Assembly: GCA_029718625.1 (NCBI GenBank)
Contig: CM056379.1
Coordinates: 63,825,626-63,889,625, forward strand
DNA length: 64,000 bases
Reading direction: 5' to 3'
Source of the DNA: Synaphobranchus kaupii
Lineage: Eukaryota > Chordata > Actinopteri > Anguilliformes > Synaphobranchidae
Numbering within the stretch: position 1 is the first letter of the stretch; the number at the start of each line of letters is the position of its first letter. The notes under the pieces are model-generated. The model did not search any database and was not told the DNA's origin. It saw only the letters and a program-made list of their open reading frames with translations. The translations under genes and the position numbers were made by a program. Positions 1 through 12,295 of this stretch are shown one piece after another.

Positions 1-5
1 TAGAC

Positions 6-210
6 CAGGGGTGTCCAATCTTATCCGGAAAGGGCCGGTGTGGGTGCAGGTTTTTGTTTTAGCCCAGCACTACAACACCTGATTCAACTAATTAACTAAT
101 CGTGCTCTTCAATCAAGACCTTGATAAGTAGAATCAGGTGTCATAGTGCTGGACTAGAACAAAAGCCTGCACCCACACCGGCCCTTTTCGGGTAAGATTG
201 GACACCCCTG
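6..210. mobile_element. hAT-type MITE, palindromic
   Basis: The two ends are inverted copies of about 70 bp (left starts CAGGGGTGTCCAATC, right ends with its complement), so the element folds almost completely on itself. The right flank at 211-218 reads CCTTAGAC and the left flank visible at 1-5 reads TAGAC. This fits an 8-bp target duplication cut by the window edge, which is typical of hAT elements. There is no coding capacity. It is inserted in the foldback module that continues at 219. Confidence 0.75.
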
Positions 211-440
211 CCTTAGACCCTTGATGACTTACAGCCTTTTCGACAGTCATGTGTTCCATACTGTACCAGCATAATTTACAGCTGAATCTAATCTCACCCC
301 CCAATACCCATAGAGATCCATTCAAATGCAGAGGGGTTATAGTATCGCTTGTAACAGTACCTGAAAATAAGATATTGAGAGTCTTTTGATGTTGATGGGT
401 CACAGACTTCAGGAAGTAACAGCATGCAAAAGATATGCGA
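211..440 (-). repeat. Foldback module, copy A
   Basis: One arm of an internal palindromic module that also occurs near 11.3-11.85 kb, 38.2-38.45 kb and 57.0-57.3 kb. Diagnostic words are a CATTCAAATG block around 320, the CCTGAAAATAAGATA block near 361, and the end near 430-450 that reads in the minus sense as the tail of a Tc1 transposase (ACKGYATKY-like, degraded here). The hAT MITE at 6-210 interrupts its left side. It encodes nothing intact. Confidence 0.65.
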
Positions 441-696
441 CCAAATATAAAATATGATACATTTTCAAAATACATTAAAGCAAAGGGTTTGAATACTTAT
501 GCACATGAGAGATTTCAGTTTTTGATTTTTAATACATTTGCAAAAATTTCTAAAAACATGTTTTCACTTTGTCATTATGGGTTATTGAGTGTAGATTGAC
601 GGGCAAAAATTGCAATTTTATCCATTTAAAATTAAATCTACAACACAATAAAGTGTGCAAAAAGTGAAGGGGTATATATACTTTCGAGCACCACTG
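441..696. mobile_element. Tc1/mariner terminal repeat fragment
   Basis: The stretch has the usual fish Tc1 inner-repeat wording (a run reading TTTTCACTTTGTCATTATGG near 560-580) and ends CACCACTG followed by TA at 697-698, the expected TA target. Only this end is present; the partner end lies left of the window or is lost. Its outer terminus differs from those of the other three module carriers in the window. Confidence 0.6.
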
Positions 697-1905
697 TATA
701 TAAAACCACACTAGATTACTCTCAGTATGTGTGAGGCGCCAAGGGACCATCATCATCTGACTCCGTAGCTAACTGCACTGTCTTTTATTTGTATCAATAA
801 AAATATCTGTCAGCTAATTGTTCATGTGGTGAAAATTTCTTTATTTTCAATATTTTTCACGTTTCTATTTGAAGGTTGTACCTTACTGCTCACGATATGC
901 TATGAGATGCTATTTATCTCTGATGAAGCTAATAACACAGGCGCACTGGGCACAGCCATATAACATCATCTCTGGTCCAATCAAAGATGATAATGTGACA
1001 AGATAACTCACTTGTTATGGGCAATCTTCCAGGTTAACTTGGGAGCAAGTGGAGCATCTCCATCATTTATCATCTTTGGTTGAATGTGGAAGAACAAGAT
1101 GACAGCACCACAAAACAGTATTAGCCTACTGCCGGATTATTTTCGAAAATGTGTTTTTCGCCTGCAGTATTTCGTCAATTATTTTGATCACGGATGAGTT
1201 GATGTAAAACATTGTAAATTGTAATCGTTATGTTTATATTATATTTTGTGTCAGCCCGTAGTCAGCTCATTTTGACAGCTTGGTTAGCACTAACGTTAGC
1301 AACCTGTAGCTAAATCAACGTTATAGGCTAGGAGGTTTTTGCTGCTTACATTACTTCTGAGAAAGTGTGAACGTCTGCATAAACAAATAAATGTAAATGT
1401 TGTAAAGATGTTTATTTGGTACAATGTTTTGGGGAACATAATGTGTTTAGTCCTAGAAAGAACGAGGGTTAACCTACAGGCTTATGGTTGCGTCATTCGT
1501 AAATAGACGTTCTAATCACACCGGTGTGACCGTACGCTTGAGGGACCACTCTAGCGCTGTAACACCGGTGTGACCGTACGGGTTAAAGCATGTTCAGAAA
1601 CTTCAATGTTCAGCCTTTATTTCTATCAAGAGTAACTTACACAGATTATGTTCTTTACATCTAGTCTATACAAGTGGATATTTTAATGAAGCAATTCTGG
1701 TTAAGTACCCTCCTCAATGGTTGGGAAACAACTCTACACAGTTGTGAGCCCATTTCCTTAACCATTACATGACACTGCTTTATAACACTGCATTAAAAAT
1801 GTTCCTGTTGTTCCAAGACAGTGGAATTATTTAAATGTGAGCATGAAAAGGGGTGTTAAAATGGTGGAGGGCCACGGCAGCGCGGGGATGGGATGGAATG
1901 CAAAC
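697..1905. other. Non-coding stretch, 3' side of hdac5 exon
   Basis: No exon-like open frame is recognised. This is the start of the hdac5 intron downstream (minus sense) of the exon at 1906-2177. The only structured feature is a direct repeat near 1518-1580. The next expected hdac5 exon, which would begin with a glutamine-rich QQQEML-like stretch, is not visible here, so it should lie left of base 1. Confidence 0.5.
1518..1586. repeat. 19-bp direct repeat ending at TTAA
   Basis: ACACCGGTGTGACCGTACG occurs at 1518-1536 and again at 1562-1580, followed by GG and TTAA at 1583-1586. Each copy starts with the perfect palindrome ACACCGGTGT. Read on the minus strand it starts TTAA-CCCGTACGGTCACACC, which resembles the end of a TTAA-target (piggyBac-type) element. 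No partner end was found. Confidence 0.5.
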
Positions 1906-2177
1906 CTTGAGGTGCTCCTGAAGCTGCACTTCATGCTGGCGGGTCAGCACCTCGTGCTGCTTCTGGAACTCAGCGAAGAGCAGCTGCTTCTGCAGCTCTT
2001 GCTGCTGCTTGAGGAGGAGCAGCTCCTGCTGCAACTGCTGCTCACGCAGGAGGGGGTCCATGGAGGGCAGACCCAGCCGGGGGTCCGTCCGGAGGTCCAC
2101 GGGGCCGGCGCCCTGGTCCCCGCCACTGCCGCTACTCGGGCTCTGCATCCCCAACGAGAGCGACGACTTTACCTCCA
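1906..2177 (-). CDS. hdac5: Class IIa histone deacetylase, N-terminal coding exon (hdac5-like)
   Basis: Class IIa HDACs are signal-regulated transcriptional corepressors that shuttle between nucleus and cytoplasm and bind MEF2. This 272-nt exon encodes about 91 residues of the N-terminal region. It starts by completing a Val codon (VEVKSS), has a Gly/Ser-rich linker, then PVDLR at about 2089-2103, which matches the PxDLR type CtBP-binding motif of this family. A glutamine-rich coiled-coil follows, beginning [11 protein letters not shown] and running through FAEFQKQH and [12 protein letters not shown]. The FAEFQKQH and RQHEVQLQ wording fits HDAC5 better than HDAC4 or HDAC9, while the PVDLRTDPR stretch is HDAC9-like. 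The acceptor is a pyrimidine tract ending CAG at 2178-2180. The donor is AAG followed by GTTTGC at 1900-1905. No catalytic residues belong here; the deacetylase domain is outside the window. Confidence 0.88.
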
Positions 2178-3434
2178 CTGCCAGGGGAGGGAGGGGGAGA
2201 GATTAAATCATTCGGTGATTCTTTGATTCTTTAGCACCTCAGCAAATTACATCCGACAGCACAGTATGAAAAGAGTGACCAACACCAGCCATGTTCTGGG
2301 AATGAAGCCATATGTGCGATAAAGAGCACTGATAGTGATGAGTGCAACAAAGTGACTAAATAAAGAAATAGCATATACCATTAATACCAAAATTATTTGA
2401 TATTGACACATAATACATAGATCTCACAAGTGCCTTGTGAAAGAATCTCCCGTTCTGCCTTGTGAAAGTATATCAGATTTTAGCATATCAGCTGTACCAA
2501 CCTCTACCAACAGTTGAGCCATGTACCCTTTTTCCACATACCTTTAATAAACACCCAAATTCACATGCAAGACCACCCTTACTGATAGAAAGTAATATCA
2601 CCCAGTTGCAAACACATAACTTTCAATACACCAGGCCTCAGATCTCACCAATAATAGCAAATGGCTATTGATGGAGGGCACACGGTTACCCAACTCCAAG
2701 GCAGCTAAGTGGTGCCAGGGAGGGCACAGAGAAGAACGCGCTAAAAAAACAGGTCACCCCGCTCTGTTTGGAGCCAATTAGCAGTGGATGAGCATTGACG
2801 AGGAAACCGAGCAATCAAAAAGCCAACGGCTCTCTGTGGACGGGACGGACACCCTTTGGCATGGAAAAAAGGCCAACCCTGCCATCAAAAAGTACTCTCT
2901 CTCGGTTGTGAGGACAGATGCCCGCTGCAACGTGGATGTGCCCTTACATGTGCAGCTAACTAAGCTCAGGCTCAATTTAAGATGTATTCAGCTTCCTTAT
3001 TCCATGTGGTGCCTGATTGGTAACCGTGGTAAATAAGGGCGCAACCGGTTTCAGGTTTTAAACTGTGGACTGAAGTTCTTGTGCTCAAGAGCTGCTGGGC
3101 TGTCATTTCCACGGACCAAAAAAAAAAACATTTCTCCTCTTCTCCACCTCGCAGAGGGTGGAGGGAAGGGTATCACATGCTGCAGGTGTGCACAGTGCAT
3201 GATTAATGAGTATTACACAGCTCGGTACCTGCACAGGGTGCTTACAGAGCAGAACTTCACAAGCAGGGCCTCAGTCATTATGCACAGCTTGGGTGCACAA
3301 TAAATAATTACATCTGTACTTCTGCTGTGCCGGTATTTTGGTCAACCGGCATCAGCACAATCTGGCAAATGCACTCTTAGCTCAAAGGCTCTCACCAAGT
3401 TAGAGTAATTCAATGCACAAAGGTCTGCTGCGCT

Positions 3435-3586
3435 GGGCCCATATTATTTATAAAGTGTCTCAGACAGAAGTGCTGATCTAGAATTAGTTCTGCCTTTTAG
3501 CTCATAATGGCAAAGGTTGCGATATGGAACATGGAAGCCTGATCCTAGATCAGCACCTAGTCTGAGATGTTTATGAATATGGGCCC
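3435..3586. mobile_element. Small palindromic MITE
   Basis: Both ends are GGGCCCATATT-type inverted repeats, followed by inverted copies of TGCTGATCTAG (left) and CTAGATCAGCA (right). The whole 152 bp folds into a hairpin. It has no coding capacity. I recognise this as a common fish short inverted-repeat element, but its superfamily cannot be told from the sequence because the target duplication is unclear. Confidence 0.65.
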
Positions 3587-6500
3587 TGGTCCGAGTCCTG
3601 TGGTTGAGGCCAGAGGGTCGCAAAAAGAGCTTTCACAACACTAGTCAGTAAAAGTGAAATAATCCAGTAGAAAGGCAAATAATTTTTTTAAGAACGGTTA
3701 TAGTCACAACCTGTTTGGAACATGATTAAATCACCGTACCCAGCATTGCGGACACTGTCATGGTTACATGCATCAGTTTTCAACACCAGGGCAGTAGCAC
3801 GACTGTTCTCCTGGTGCTGGCAAATGTTATGACCTTACTCTTATTGAGATTACATGCCTTATCTCACAAAGCTTATAACCAGCTGTAGCCCAAGCGATTC
3901 AACAGCCATTTGAGCAAGAAAACCTGATATCTGCACAGGTTTTTCCTGGCACCATAATAAAGCTACTTAATTAAATGAACAGCCTTGGGGAACCAAGACA
4001 AATTCTCAAATAAAGTGGAACTGAGAATGTGCTGGGAAGGTATTTTTTTAACCAAGCGTGTTGACTCGCTGGCCGTACATTTCACAAAAAACTAAGCAAG
4101 CAAATTATCAAAATCTGGCTGTCAAGTGCAGTGAAGTCCACTTTGTGGAAAGATACACTTTGCCGGACTGCAGTGAGCCACCTTCAGATCCACCAATCAC
4201 TGGCCTTGAAACAGCAGAATATAACCTGTGCATGAACAATGCTTGTACAAATTTATAAAATAATAAAACAAACACAAGCACATATCAGGCCAAAGAGACT
4301 CACAAAAACCAGGATGATCAGGACCAAATAAGAGATTTCTGTAGCCTTATAAAGTCTAATGGATATACATTGGCTGCAGCTTGCAATAACGCCCAAAGAA
4401 ATGCGCTGTAAAGAAAACTAAATTTGTGGTCCACAAAAATTCTCTGAAGGATTATTATACATTTGCATGTGAATACTGTCAAAATTGTCTATCCTCTGTA
4501 TCACTATTCTGAATCATAAATACAAGGACACTTTTTATTGAAAAGAGAATTAAAAGAAGAAAAGTATGTGTACACAGGAGTTAAAACCATTAAATTCAAA
4601 TTCCATCATCACCCTTAGTTTTCAGGAGACTTTTGAATGACATACGGTTCCCTCCTTCTCAATCCTTTCCCCCTTTCCTGCAGTGTGAAAGACCCGTAGC
4701 AACAGAAAACCAAGCCATATAGGCCAACTTCACCCCTTATACATACAGTATGTATACCATACAGTATCAGTCCATTCCACACTCCACGCACATTTTATTT
4801 TATTTTTTCAGATATGGGATTTAATGTTCTCCCAATGGGTTTGGACAGAAAAACACTATCGTCCTTTTTTTATTTTATTTTTTTATTTTTTTTTAATTTA
4901 AAGTCGTAGGGAGGGAGGTTTTTATTTTTATTTTATTTTTTTAAATTTAAACACCAGGTACAGCGGACCGTAGAGAGAAATAAAGAGGACAGAATATATA
5001 GAACATTGCATCTCTCGACCAAACTGCTTCTGTTTAATTGTAGCCTGTCAACATCAGTTTTGCTCATATTGATTGTAATGTTTCATGTATTTTTGGTCAA
5101 TAAATGTTCCTTGATTGAATTCATCAAACACCTGCGATAAAGTCATGTCGACCTCCACCGAACACCCAAACCAATCTTTAATCGGTGTACTGCACCCAGA
5201 ACGGACTATTGTTAGCACAATAAAAGGCATTGTTGTAGAACGTTTAGTTAATATACCATAGACAATCACGTGTGAACTCTCGCTATTGTTGATCAAAGAT
5301 GGTGTGCATTGTTCATTAGCAACCCGTATGCTGCACATGCGCTCTAACAATTTTGTGTGGTGGTCGATAGAGGGCTAGGCCTAGTGGATCGGATAGGATC
5401 TCCTAGTGCGGTGTGAGTACGATTTTCTATCCAAATGGCTTAGAAATAGGATTTCCCTGTGTTTTCTGCAACTTCTGGCCATCGTCACGAAAAAAAAAAA
5501 TAATTAAAAAAAAAAGTTGTCTGGGCCTTTTTCGGATGTCGGGCGGGGACTGATCAACAACTTTTTTTTTTTTTTTTTTACATGGCCTTATGGGAATTTT
5601 TTGGATGGCTCTTCAAAAAATGCCAAATGAAAGAACACTGTTGGAGAGGACACTAGGGAGCTGCATTAGAGATACCACAGCTCACCCATGAAACATAACC
5701 CAAAAATAAATCTGGAATAAAACACACTCTCACACACGTTTCCTTCATTTTATATACACTAGGATTGTTTCGGTTTCCCTCATTTTATATTTACTTTGAG
5801 TTTAGAGAACCAAAAAAGCATGTAACTAAATCCAACAAATTTGGCCTTTTCCTAAACATGAAGGAAAATGAACAGGTTAGTTTCAAGTTCCGGTCTCAAA
5901 ATAATTGAGGGAAAGTTTTTTGAATTATTTATTTTTTATTTTTTTAAGAGGGATAAATTAATGATATAATCATACTGAACTGTCCAAAATTAAGAGATGA
6001 TTCAGGTTTACCATCCCTGAGGACAAATGCATTGTGCCATGAATGAAAAAATCGAAAAACAAACAGCTCCTAATTTAAGCAAGTAAAGCCGCAAACTATT
6101 TTTATGTTTGCTCCAATATGGTCCTTGAGAAGAGCGGAGAATAGATAAATAACCATTCAACAGCCATCCGGGTAAAGCTCTCTATGCGATTACCGAAGAC
6201 TGGTACACGATATCTATGAAATACAGCCAGTTGTATTACCAGGACCTATGGAACTAAACCTGGCTAGGGAATCCAATTAGAATATTCCGACATTGTCACA
6301 CTGAACTGGCTGCAAATTGACTGCACTTAAGAGATGAAGGCTTTCACTGCCTTCATCTTGAACTGACACTCAAGACATTCTGTACAGCTATAACTGGATT
6401 AAAGCAGCCTAACTTCATTGATACACTTTGTTCATGTTACAAAGCATATATTAAGGCAGATGCCAATAATTTAACCACTACTTTGTCAGATTCTAGAAGG

Positions 6501-7765
6501 TCACAGAAACAACAGAAACAATAATCTAGTTCAGGATTTTTTTGGGGGGGTGCTGCATGCAATAATTTCAGAATTACGATGGCTGCTTTTATGATGCCAA
6601 ACAGAAAGGTAAACCTGGTAGTCCCTCATCAAACATAAATGAATGGGTTACATTATGTTTGCTTGCATGTTGTTTCCAGGCATATAGGTATAGGCAGAGG
6701 GAAAAAGGAAAGGAAAGAAGAGGGAGGAGAAAAGAGATGAGTCACTTATCAAATCAGAACCACTAAACTGGGGTCCTGTCTGAGCCCGATCAATAAGCGA
6801 TGACCCTTGGGGATGAGATAGAAATCCAAATGTTGCAGCTTTTACACATCTGATCATCTCCTCCTTCACAGTTATTGTAATCGGCTGGAAAAGTAAGGCT
6901 AAAAATACCCCTCTCTCTCTCTCTGGCAGCTGTTTGCATAAAAGGGAGGGCAGTGTGGGTAGAGTGAGAGGTAGAGTGGTACTCATCATGCTTCAGTAAT
7001 AAAAAAAAATCCACACTGGCAGAGCACAAGAAAACAAAAACAGAATATAAGGCCCGAAAAAACTAATCTGCCAAGTGAAAGCAGACAGGTTGATCCATGC
7101 CCATGTACCACACTTCATCAATGGTGGGAGAGGGTGGCTTCTCCGCTGTGGCCCGTTTGTTCAGCAAGTGCAGAACGTGATGATGCTTCATCTAACAGGT
7201 CCCCCCTACAATCTCTCTCGAAGGGAACATCAAATCCCTTAAATCCCCAGCCTGTGCCCGCCACCGCCTCCCCTCACCCATCCTGCGAGAGTTCTTTCCA
7301 CAGTGTCAGCGGATGGGGAACGAGGACCATGCTGCTGTGGTTAGGAGAGGCCAGCATCCAGGAGACCTGGAGGCTTCTGTATTTTGCCTCAGCATTCAAG
7401 TTGAAGACAGAAGTTTTACAATTAAGACAGAGGCATCGGCGTCTTGGCGATTCCCAGAATCCTCAAACTACACGGCAGCAATACAGTCGCCTCATTCCTG
7501 TACTCGCATGTTTTACATCTGTGCTGCATCCCGTTGTGAGAGTCGTGTATTTTTGGTCACTGTTTCTTCAAAGATGTGATATCCTTAAGTTTTATTGTCT
7601 GAGGAGCCTGACGACAATCTAAAATTGTAATCAAATAATCAGACTAATTAGGTGACAGCAGAATAGGAGTGGAAGAGGACAAGTGGGCCCGAGGGACTAC
7701 GTCACGGCTTATACGGGGTATCGACTTTGACGCTGCTGCCCCCACGCCCTGGAGTTCTGAGACTC
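3587..7765. other. Intronic stretch without recognised genes
   Basis: There are T- and A-rich runs near 4795-4945 and 5490-5580 and a purine-rich stretch near 6690-6740. Open frames in this interval are short and show no family resemblance. No element ends could be paired. Confidence 0.5.
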
Positions 7766-8182
7766 TGGCTGTGTCCGAATCAGCACCCTCCCATACTATC
7801 GATTATGCTTGTTGAGTACAATGGATGAGAAAATTGTTAAGGCGGCAAAATGTTCTCTAAATGTTGTGTACTTAAAATCTCACGGTGATACTTATTTCTG
7901 GGGTTTCGCTGAGTATATTCGGGAGCATACATTTCAAGAAGTAAACAAACATTTTGATCCCATATATAAGCTTTGCTGACGTTTTCCTTCAAGGACAACA
8001 CGTGGCATGGCTGCGCAAGGGCGGAATGTCTTATGACACTACCACAGTACGGTACGAAAATGGTATGGAGGATATTTGCATACTGCTGGTCGCGTACTAA
8101 ACCGTATTCAGTAAACAGTACACACTAAACAGCACACAGGACACAGGATGCAGTAGATATGGCTCCGATTCGGACAAAGCCC
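7766..8182. mobile_element. MITE with TGTCCGAATC inverted ends
   Basis: The left end reads TGGCTGTGTCCGAATC (7766-7781) and the right end is the near-complement GATTCGGACAAAGCCC (8167-8182). The interior is about 385 bp of non-coding sequence. Target duplication is not clear, so the superfamily is left open. Similar TGTCCGAAT-ended elements are common in fish genomes. Confidence 0.55.
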
Positions 8183-8744
8183 TCGTCGTCACGGGGGGAA
8201 CTCACGTCCGACTGAACCGAACCCGAACTCTCCGGCCGAGCTTGGTCTGCAGAGCCAACATCTGTACCTGTTGTCTGCACACTGTCTCAGATGGCTTGCG
8301 ACACGGTCATTCTGTATCGACTGTAAGGGACGCCCCGCTACTCTCATCTGTGTGCATCCCCTTCTAGTACACACTGCTGGTTTACCAAACCTCCATCTGT
8401 GCTTCTTTCTCTTCTCTCCACCTCTCACTGCTTGTGAAGATGAAGCCCAATATCTGCCTGTGAAAAAGTAGGTTATAAATAACATTGGATTAATAATGCA
8501 CACAGGCAGGGAGGGAGGGAGGGGGGATGCGGAGCAAACAAAGCTTTTAAAGCATGCGTTTCTATTTTTGTTTTCGTACATTAGCAGCCTGATTTTAAGT
8601 GGTTCTGACACCCATCTTATCCTAATGTTCCCTGTGCATATACTGTGCAGCAGTACATTAAATTGACTCTCAAATTAATAAAAATAAAATTTAAAAATTA
8701 ATAAATGGAGATGGTGTTTAGCTGGCTGTACCAGCAGGCCAAGT

Positions 8745-8890
8745 TCATACATTTCAAAAATAAAGAATATCCGCACACCAGCAAATGCTCCCCTGTGGTT
8801 TATTCAGCATCTAACGTTTCGACCCAAGAGGTCTTCGTCAGGCATACAAACACGTGACGTAAGTGGGGGGTATATATAGACACACACACA
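8745..8890 (-). mobile_element. Penelope-like element fragment with hammerhead-like core
   Basis: On the minus strand the order is CTGACGA (8835-8841), a short stem GACC/GGTC enclosing TCTTG, then GAAAC (8816-8820). This is the CUGANGA-stem II-GAAA order of a hammerhead ribozyme core. Penelope-like elements are known to carry such motifs, and the surrounding wording is familiar from fish Penelope-like 3' regions. No convincing partner strands for stems I and III were found, so it may be degenerate. Confidence 0.45.
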
Positions 8891-9397
8891 TGCATATTCA
8901 ACACCGTTTTCCAAAGAAACAAAATAACAGTTATAGCCAATACTGTTTGTTGCAACTAACTTGGCCTCATTTGGATATCAATACTTTTAACATCAGGCAT
9001 AGTTTTTGCAAGTTAATTAATTAGTTACAGACTATTGCTTTGTAGGAAATGCATGAGTATCTTTTTTGTACGTACAGTTGCAGTCGGAAGTTTACATACA
9101 CTTGGGTTGAAGTCATTAAAATACATTTTTAACCACTCCACAGATTTCATGTTAGCAAACTATAGCATTGGCAAGTCAGTTAGGACATCTACTTTGTGCA
9201 TGAAAACAAGTAATTTTTTCAACAATTGTTTACAGACAGATTATTTCACTTTTAATTCACTATATCACAATTCCAGTGGGTCAGAAGTTTACAAACACTA
9301 AGTTGACTGTGTCTTTAAATTTTTAATATTTGGTCGCATATCCTTTGCATGCCATGACTTCCTGATGTCTGTGACCCAACAACATCTAAAGACTCTT

Positions 9398-11290
9398 GGC
9401 GCTTGGTATAAGCGCATGGCGTAAAGTCCATTTAGGGCGTGTCCAAGTCCACTTTTGCTATTTTAACGGCGTGTTTTTTGGGCGCTAAGCACGGCGCAAC
9501 GTCCAAACGGGCTGAACCTAGTCTCTTCATTAATTATAGGTGTGTCTAGGGCGTGACATGCAATAAACCAATCAAAATGTCATATCCCATTCCCATTAAA
9601 AGCCTGCTTTTCCACCTTGGCGGATTGCTTATGATGACGAAACAGACATGCTCGTGCGTGTTTAGTGCGATCAAAGAATAGGCTATATGGATCAATAGTA
9701 GCCTATGATCAATATTATTCGGGCTAACCATTATGAGTTCCCGGTAATTCCTGACAGTGCTGTTTACAAAATATATGCGGTTAAATGTCATTAAAAGCAC
9801 CTGCAACAGCTGAGAATAAGCGACCAATGGCATCCGTCTCACCTTAGAAAACGGCAAATTAGCCTGCTTGTTTCACGAATTTTGTTTGATTATGCAATGA
9901 ACTCATGTTCAAGCTTCATCCGAAGTTCATTAGGCTACCTGCATTCTAATTTTGATTAATAACATAAATAACGTTATTTTGCCTTAATGATGACACTAAA
10001 TACAATAAATCTGTCAGGTTGGCAACCCATAGGTTCAGCATATTTTCCCTTGTGTTATAATGTCCTGCTTATGTAAATGTGACCAACCTGTTTTACTGGT
10101 AGCGTAATGCTTTAAAACGATCCACTTTCCCAGGAAGACCGTGAAAAGTGTGATTTACAGCAGGGGAAACAGACCTGCTCCTGTAAAGCGCACATGCAAA
10201 TAATGGCATTAAAATACATTTTAAATTAATTGTGTAACGTGCTGCAAATTTGTTTTCATTTCTAATTAAGACGCTTAGTTCTCTTTAAAATCTTTTGTTC
10301 CATTATAGAATAACAGGTGAAATCAGCGGGGTTTTAATAAGCTGAGAGTATGGAAACCTTGTCACTGCAATTGAAAAAATATAAAGGACGAAGAATAGCT
10401 CAGGTTACAATTCAGTTAACATGGTGACATTTATCTCCGTTTTTTAACCATAGGCTATCGAAAAAACCTTATGCACAGCGAATCCGCTGTAGCCTAGGCT
10501 ATTTGACAAACAATAAATGCAATATTCACTGGACAAGGTTTTGAACTTTTTTCTGTCACAACCATTCTATTTACTTACAGGCTGTATTCCTAGATAAACA
10601 GAGCTGTATTGTAATGACACCTGAAGCGCATTTTCAGAACTCAAATGTCCGTCTATTGCAGTGCGCGAGTTTTCTATTGTACGACAATTCACGCATTAGG
10701 TGTAAATGACAATTCGCGCATTAGGCTTGATATAGGTGTTATTAGCTCCTTTTTAATGGATGCCATTGCCCCGTAACATCGCACATCGCCTGGATGTTGA
10801 TGGAGTGAGCTGAGGGACAGGTATGTGGTCTTTGACCTATGGACCCTTTTATTGTTATGCATTTTTTGATATAGCCTACACAATAATGATATTTCACATT
10901 GTAATCTTGATATTTTAGTCATGCATGTGTGCGCCCCTGTGTGTAACAGACTGGAGGGGATACGCGCGTTGTGCACACGCCTATGTAGACGCACTTATAT
11001 GCGCCGTTAAAATAATATGTAAACAACTGCAACACGATTTTAGACCAGGTTTGTGGTGGTTCTAGCGCAAGCGCTTTCTGCTGGCTCAAGATAGCAATAT
11101 GCCAAAAAGAATCCTGGCCATCCTCATCTTAAGACCAACACGCCCAGTTCACTTGTAATGGGCGCAAGAATACATGGTATTTATACGGCGTGAACGTAAG
11201 GCGTTATAATGAACCATGCGCCGGGTGTAAGATAGCAAAGACACTTGCGTTTGGGTTAGCGCCGCTTTGCGCCGGGTGTAAGATAGGGCC
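9398..11290. mobile_element. Insertion of unclassified DNA element in the foldback
   Basis: The foldback module reads ...GACTCTT up to 9397 and resumes CTTGATGTC at 11291. Everything between is foreign, with a possible 3-bp CTT target duplication. The right end is GGGCC-type with GCGCCGGGTGTAAGATAG repeated twice on its inner side (near 11218-11236 and 11269-11286). The left end has GGCGC and related words. The interior is AT-rich and non-coding. The GGGCCCTATCTTACACCC end is a common fish repeat terminus. Confidence 0.6.
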
Positions 11291-11850
11291 CTTGATGTCT
11301 TATTTTCTGTTACTCTTACAAGCGATACTATAATGTCTCTGCATTTGAATGGATCTCTATGGGAATTGGGGGGTGGGACTAGATTTAGCTGTAAATTACA
11401 CTGGAACAGTATGGAAACACATGGTTGACTCAATAGCTCTAAGTCATCAAGGACATATCAAACAAGCCTTAAATCCTCACTCTGCTGCCAGAAATACAAT
11501 AAATATGGATGGATAACTTGAAGGGTTTCTTCTCCTGACTTATTTTTCTATAGAGTTCAATAGGAAAATTTGTCATGAGAAACATCCCTTAAAGTGATCC
11601 ATCCATATCTATTGCATATTTGGCAGCAGAGTAATGGTTTGAGGCTTGTTTGATACCTCAGACCCTTGATGACTTACAGCCATTTTACCAATCATGTATT
11701 CCATACTGTTCCAGCATAAAACTAGTCCCAACCCCCAATTCCCATAGCGATCCATTCAAATGCAGAGATATTATAGTATCGCTTGTAAGAGTACCAGAAA
11801 ATAACATATCAAGAGTCTTTTGCAAAGGATATGTGACCAAATATAAAAAA
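11291..11850. repeat. Foldback module, copy B (nearly complete palindrome)
   Basis: Two arms are arranged around an axis near 11555. The left arm starts at the TTGATGTCTTATTTTCTG block, and the right arm ends at AGAAAATAACATATCAAGAG. The central part contains inverted copies of a GGATGGAT/ATCCATCC block. This is the most complete copy of the module that is also found at 211-440, 38200-38455 and 57000-57320. Confidence 0.7.
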
Positions 11851-12090
11851 TGTAAAGGCACAGTCAACTTAGTGTATGTAAACTTCTGACCTACTGGGAT
11901 ATAGTGAATTAAAAGTGAAATAATCTGCCTGTAAACAATTGTTGGAAAAATTACTTGTGTCATGCACAAAGTAGATGTTCTAATTGACTTGCCAACACTA
12001 TAGTTTGCTAACATGAAATTTGTGGAGTGCTTAAAAATTTGTTTTAATGACTTCAACCCAAGTGTATGTAAACGTCCAAATTCAACTGTA

Positions 12091-12295
12091 GACCCTGAGT
12101 CGACCAGAGGAGGATGGGTTCCCCCCTTGAGTCTGGTTCCTCCCAAGGTTTCTTCCCATCTATCACCAGGGAGTTTTTCCTTGGCGCTGTAGCGTTTGGC
12201 TTGCTCTTGTGGGGTTTTAGGCTGGGTTTTTCTGTGAAGTGCATTGTGAATTGTTTGAGAAATGCGCTATATTAATAAATTTAGATTTGAACGTT
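12091..12295 (+). repeat. LINE-derived 3' end fragment
   Basis: The sequence contains a GGTTTCTTCCCATC block and ends GCGCTATATTAATAAATTT, a form typical of 3' ends of fish LINE or LINE-tailed repeats. It directly abuts the TA at the right end of the Sleeping Beauty-type element. There is no open frame. The clade is uncertain. Confidence 0.5.

Larger units (their letters stand above)
9075..12088. mobile_element. Sleeping Beauty-type foldback composite
   Basis: Left (from 9075) and right (to 12088) ends are inverted Sleeping Beauty-type termini of about 240 bp. Each has an outer and an inner direct repeat (CAGTCGGAAGTTTACATACA and GGTCAGAAGTTTACAAACAC on the left) and TA on both flanks (9073-9074 and 12089-12090). 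Just inside both ends lies the same transposase-tail sequence in opposite orientation, so the interior is a palindrome and not a gene. An unrelated element is inserted at 9398-11290. No transposase is encoded. Confidence 0.75.

Noticed and set aside
1837..2226. Leu-rich 129-codon frame on the plus strand
   Set aside because: Antisense shadow of the hdac5 glutamine-rich exon.
7134..7622. 162-codon open frame in the hdac5 intron
   Set aside because: No domain, low-complexity start, and overlapping frames on the same strand; looks like chance.
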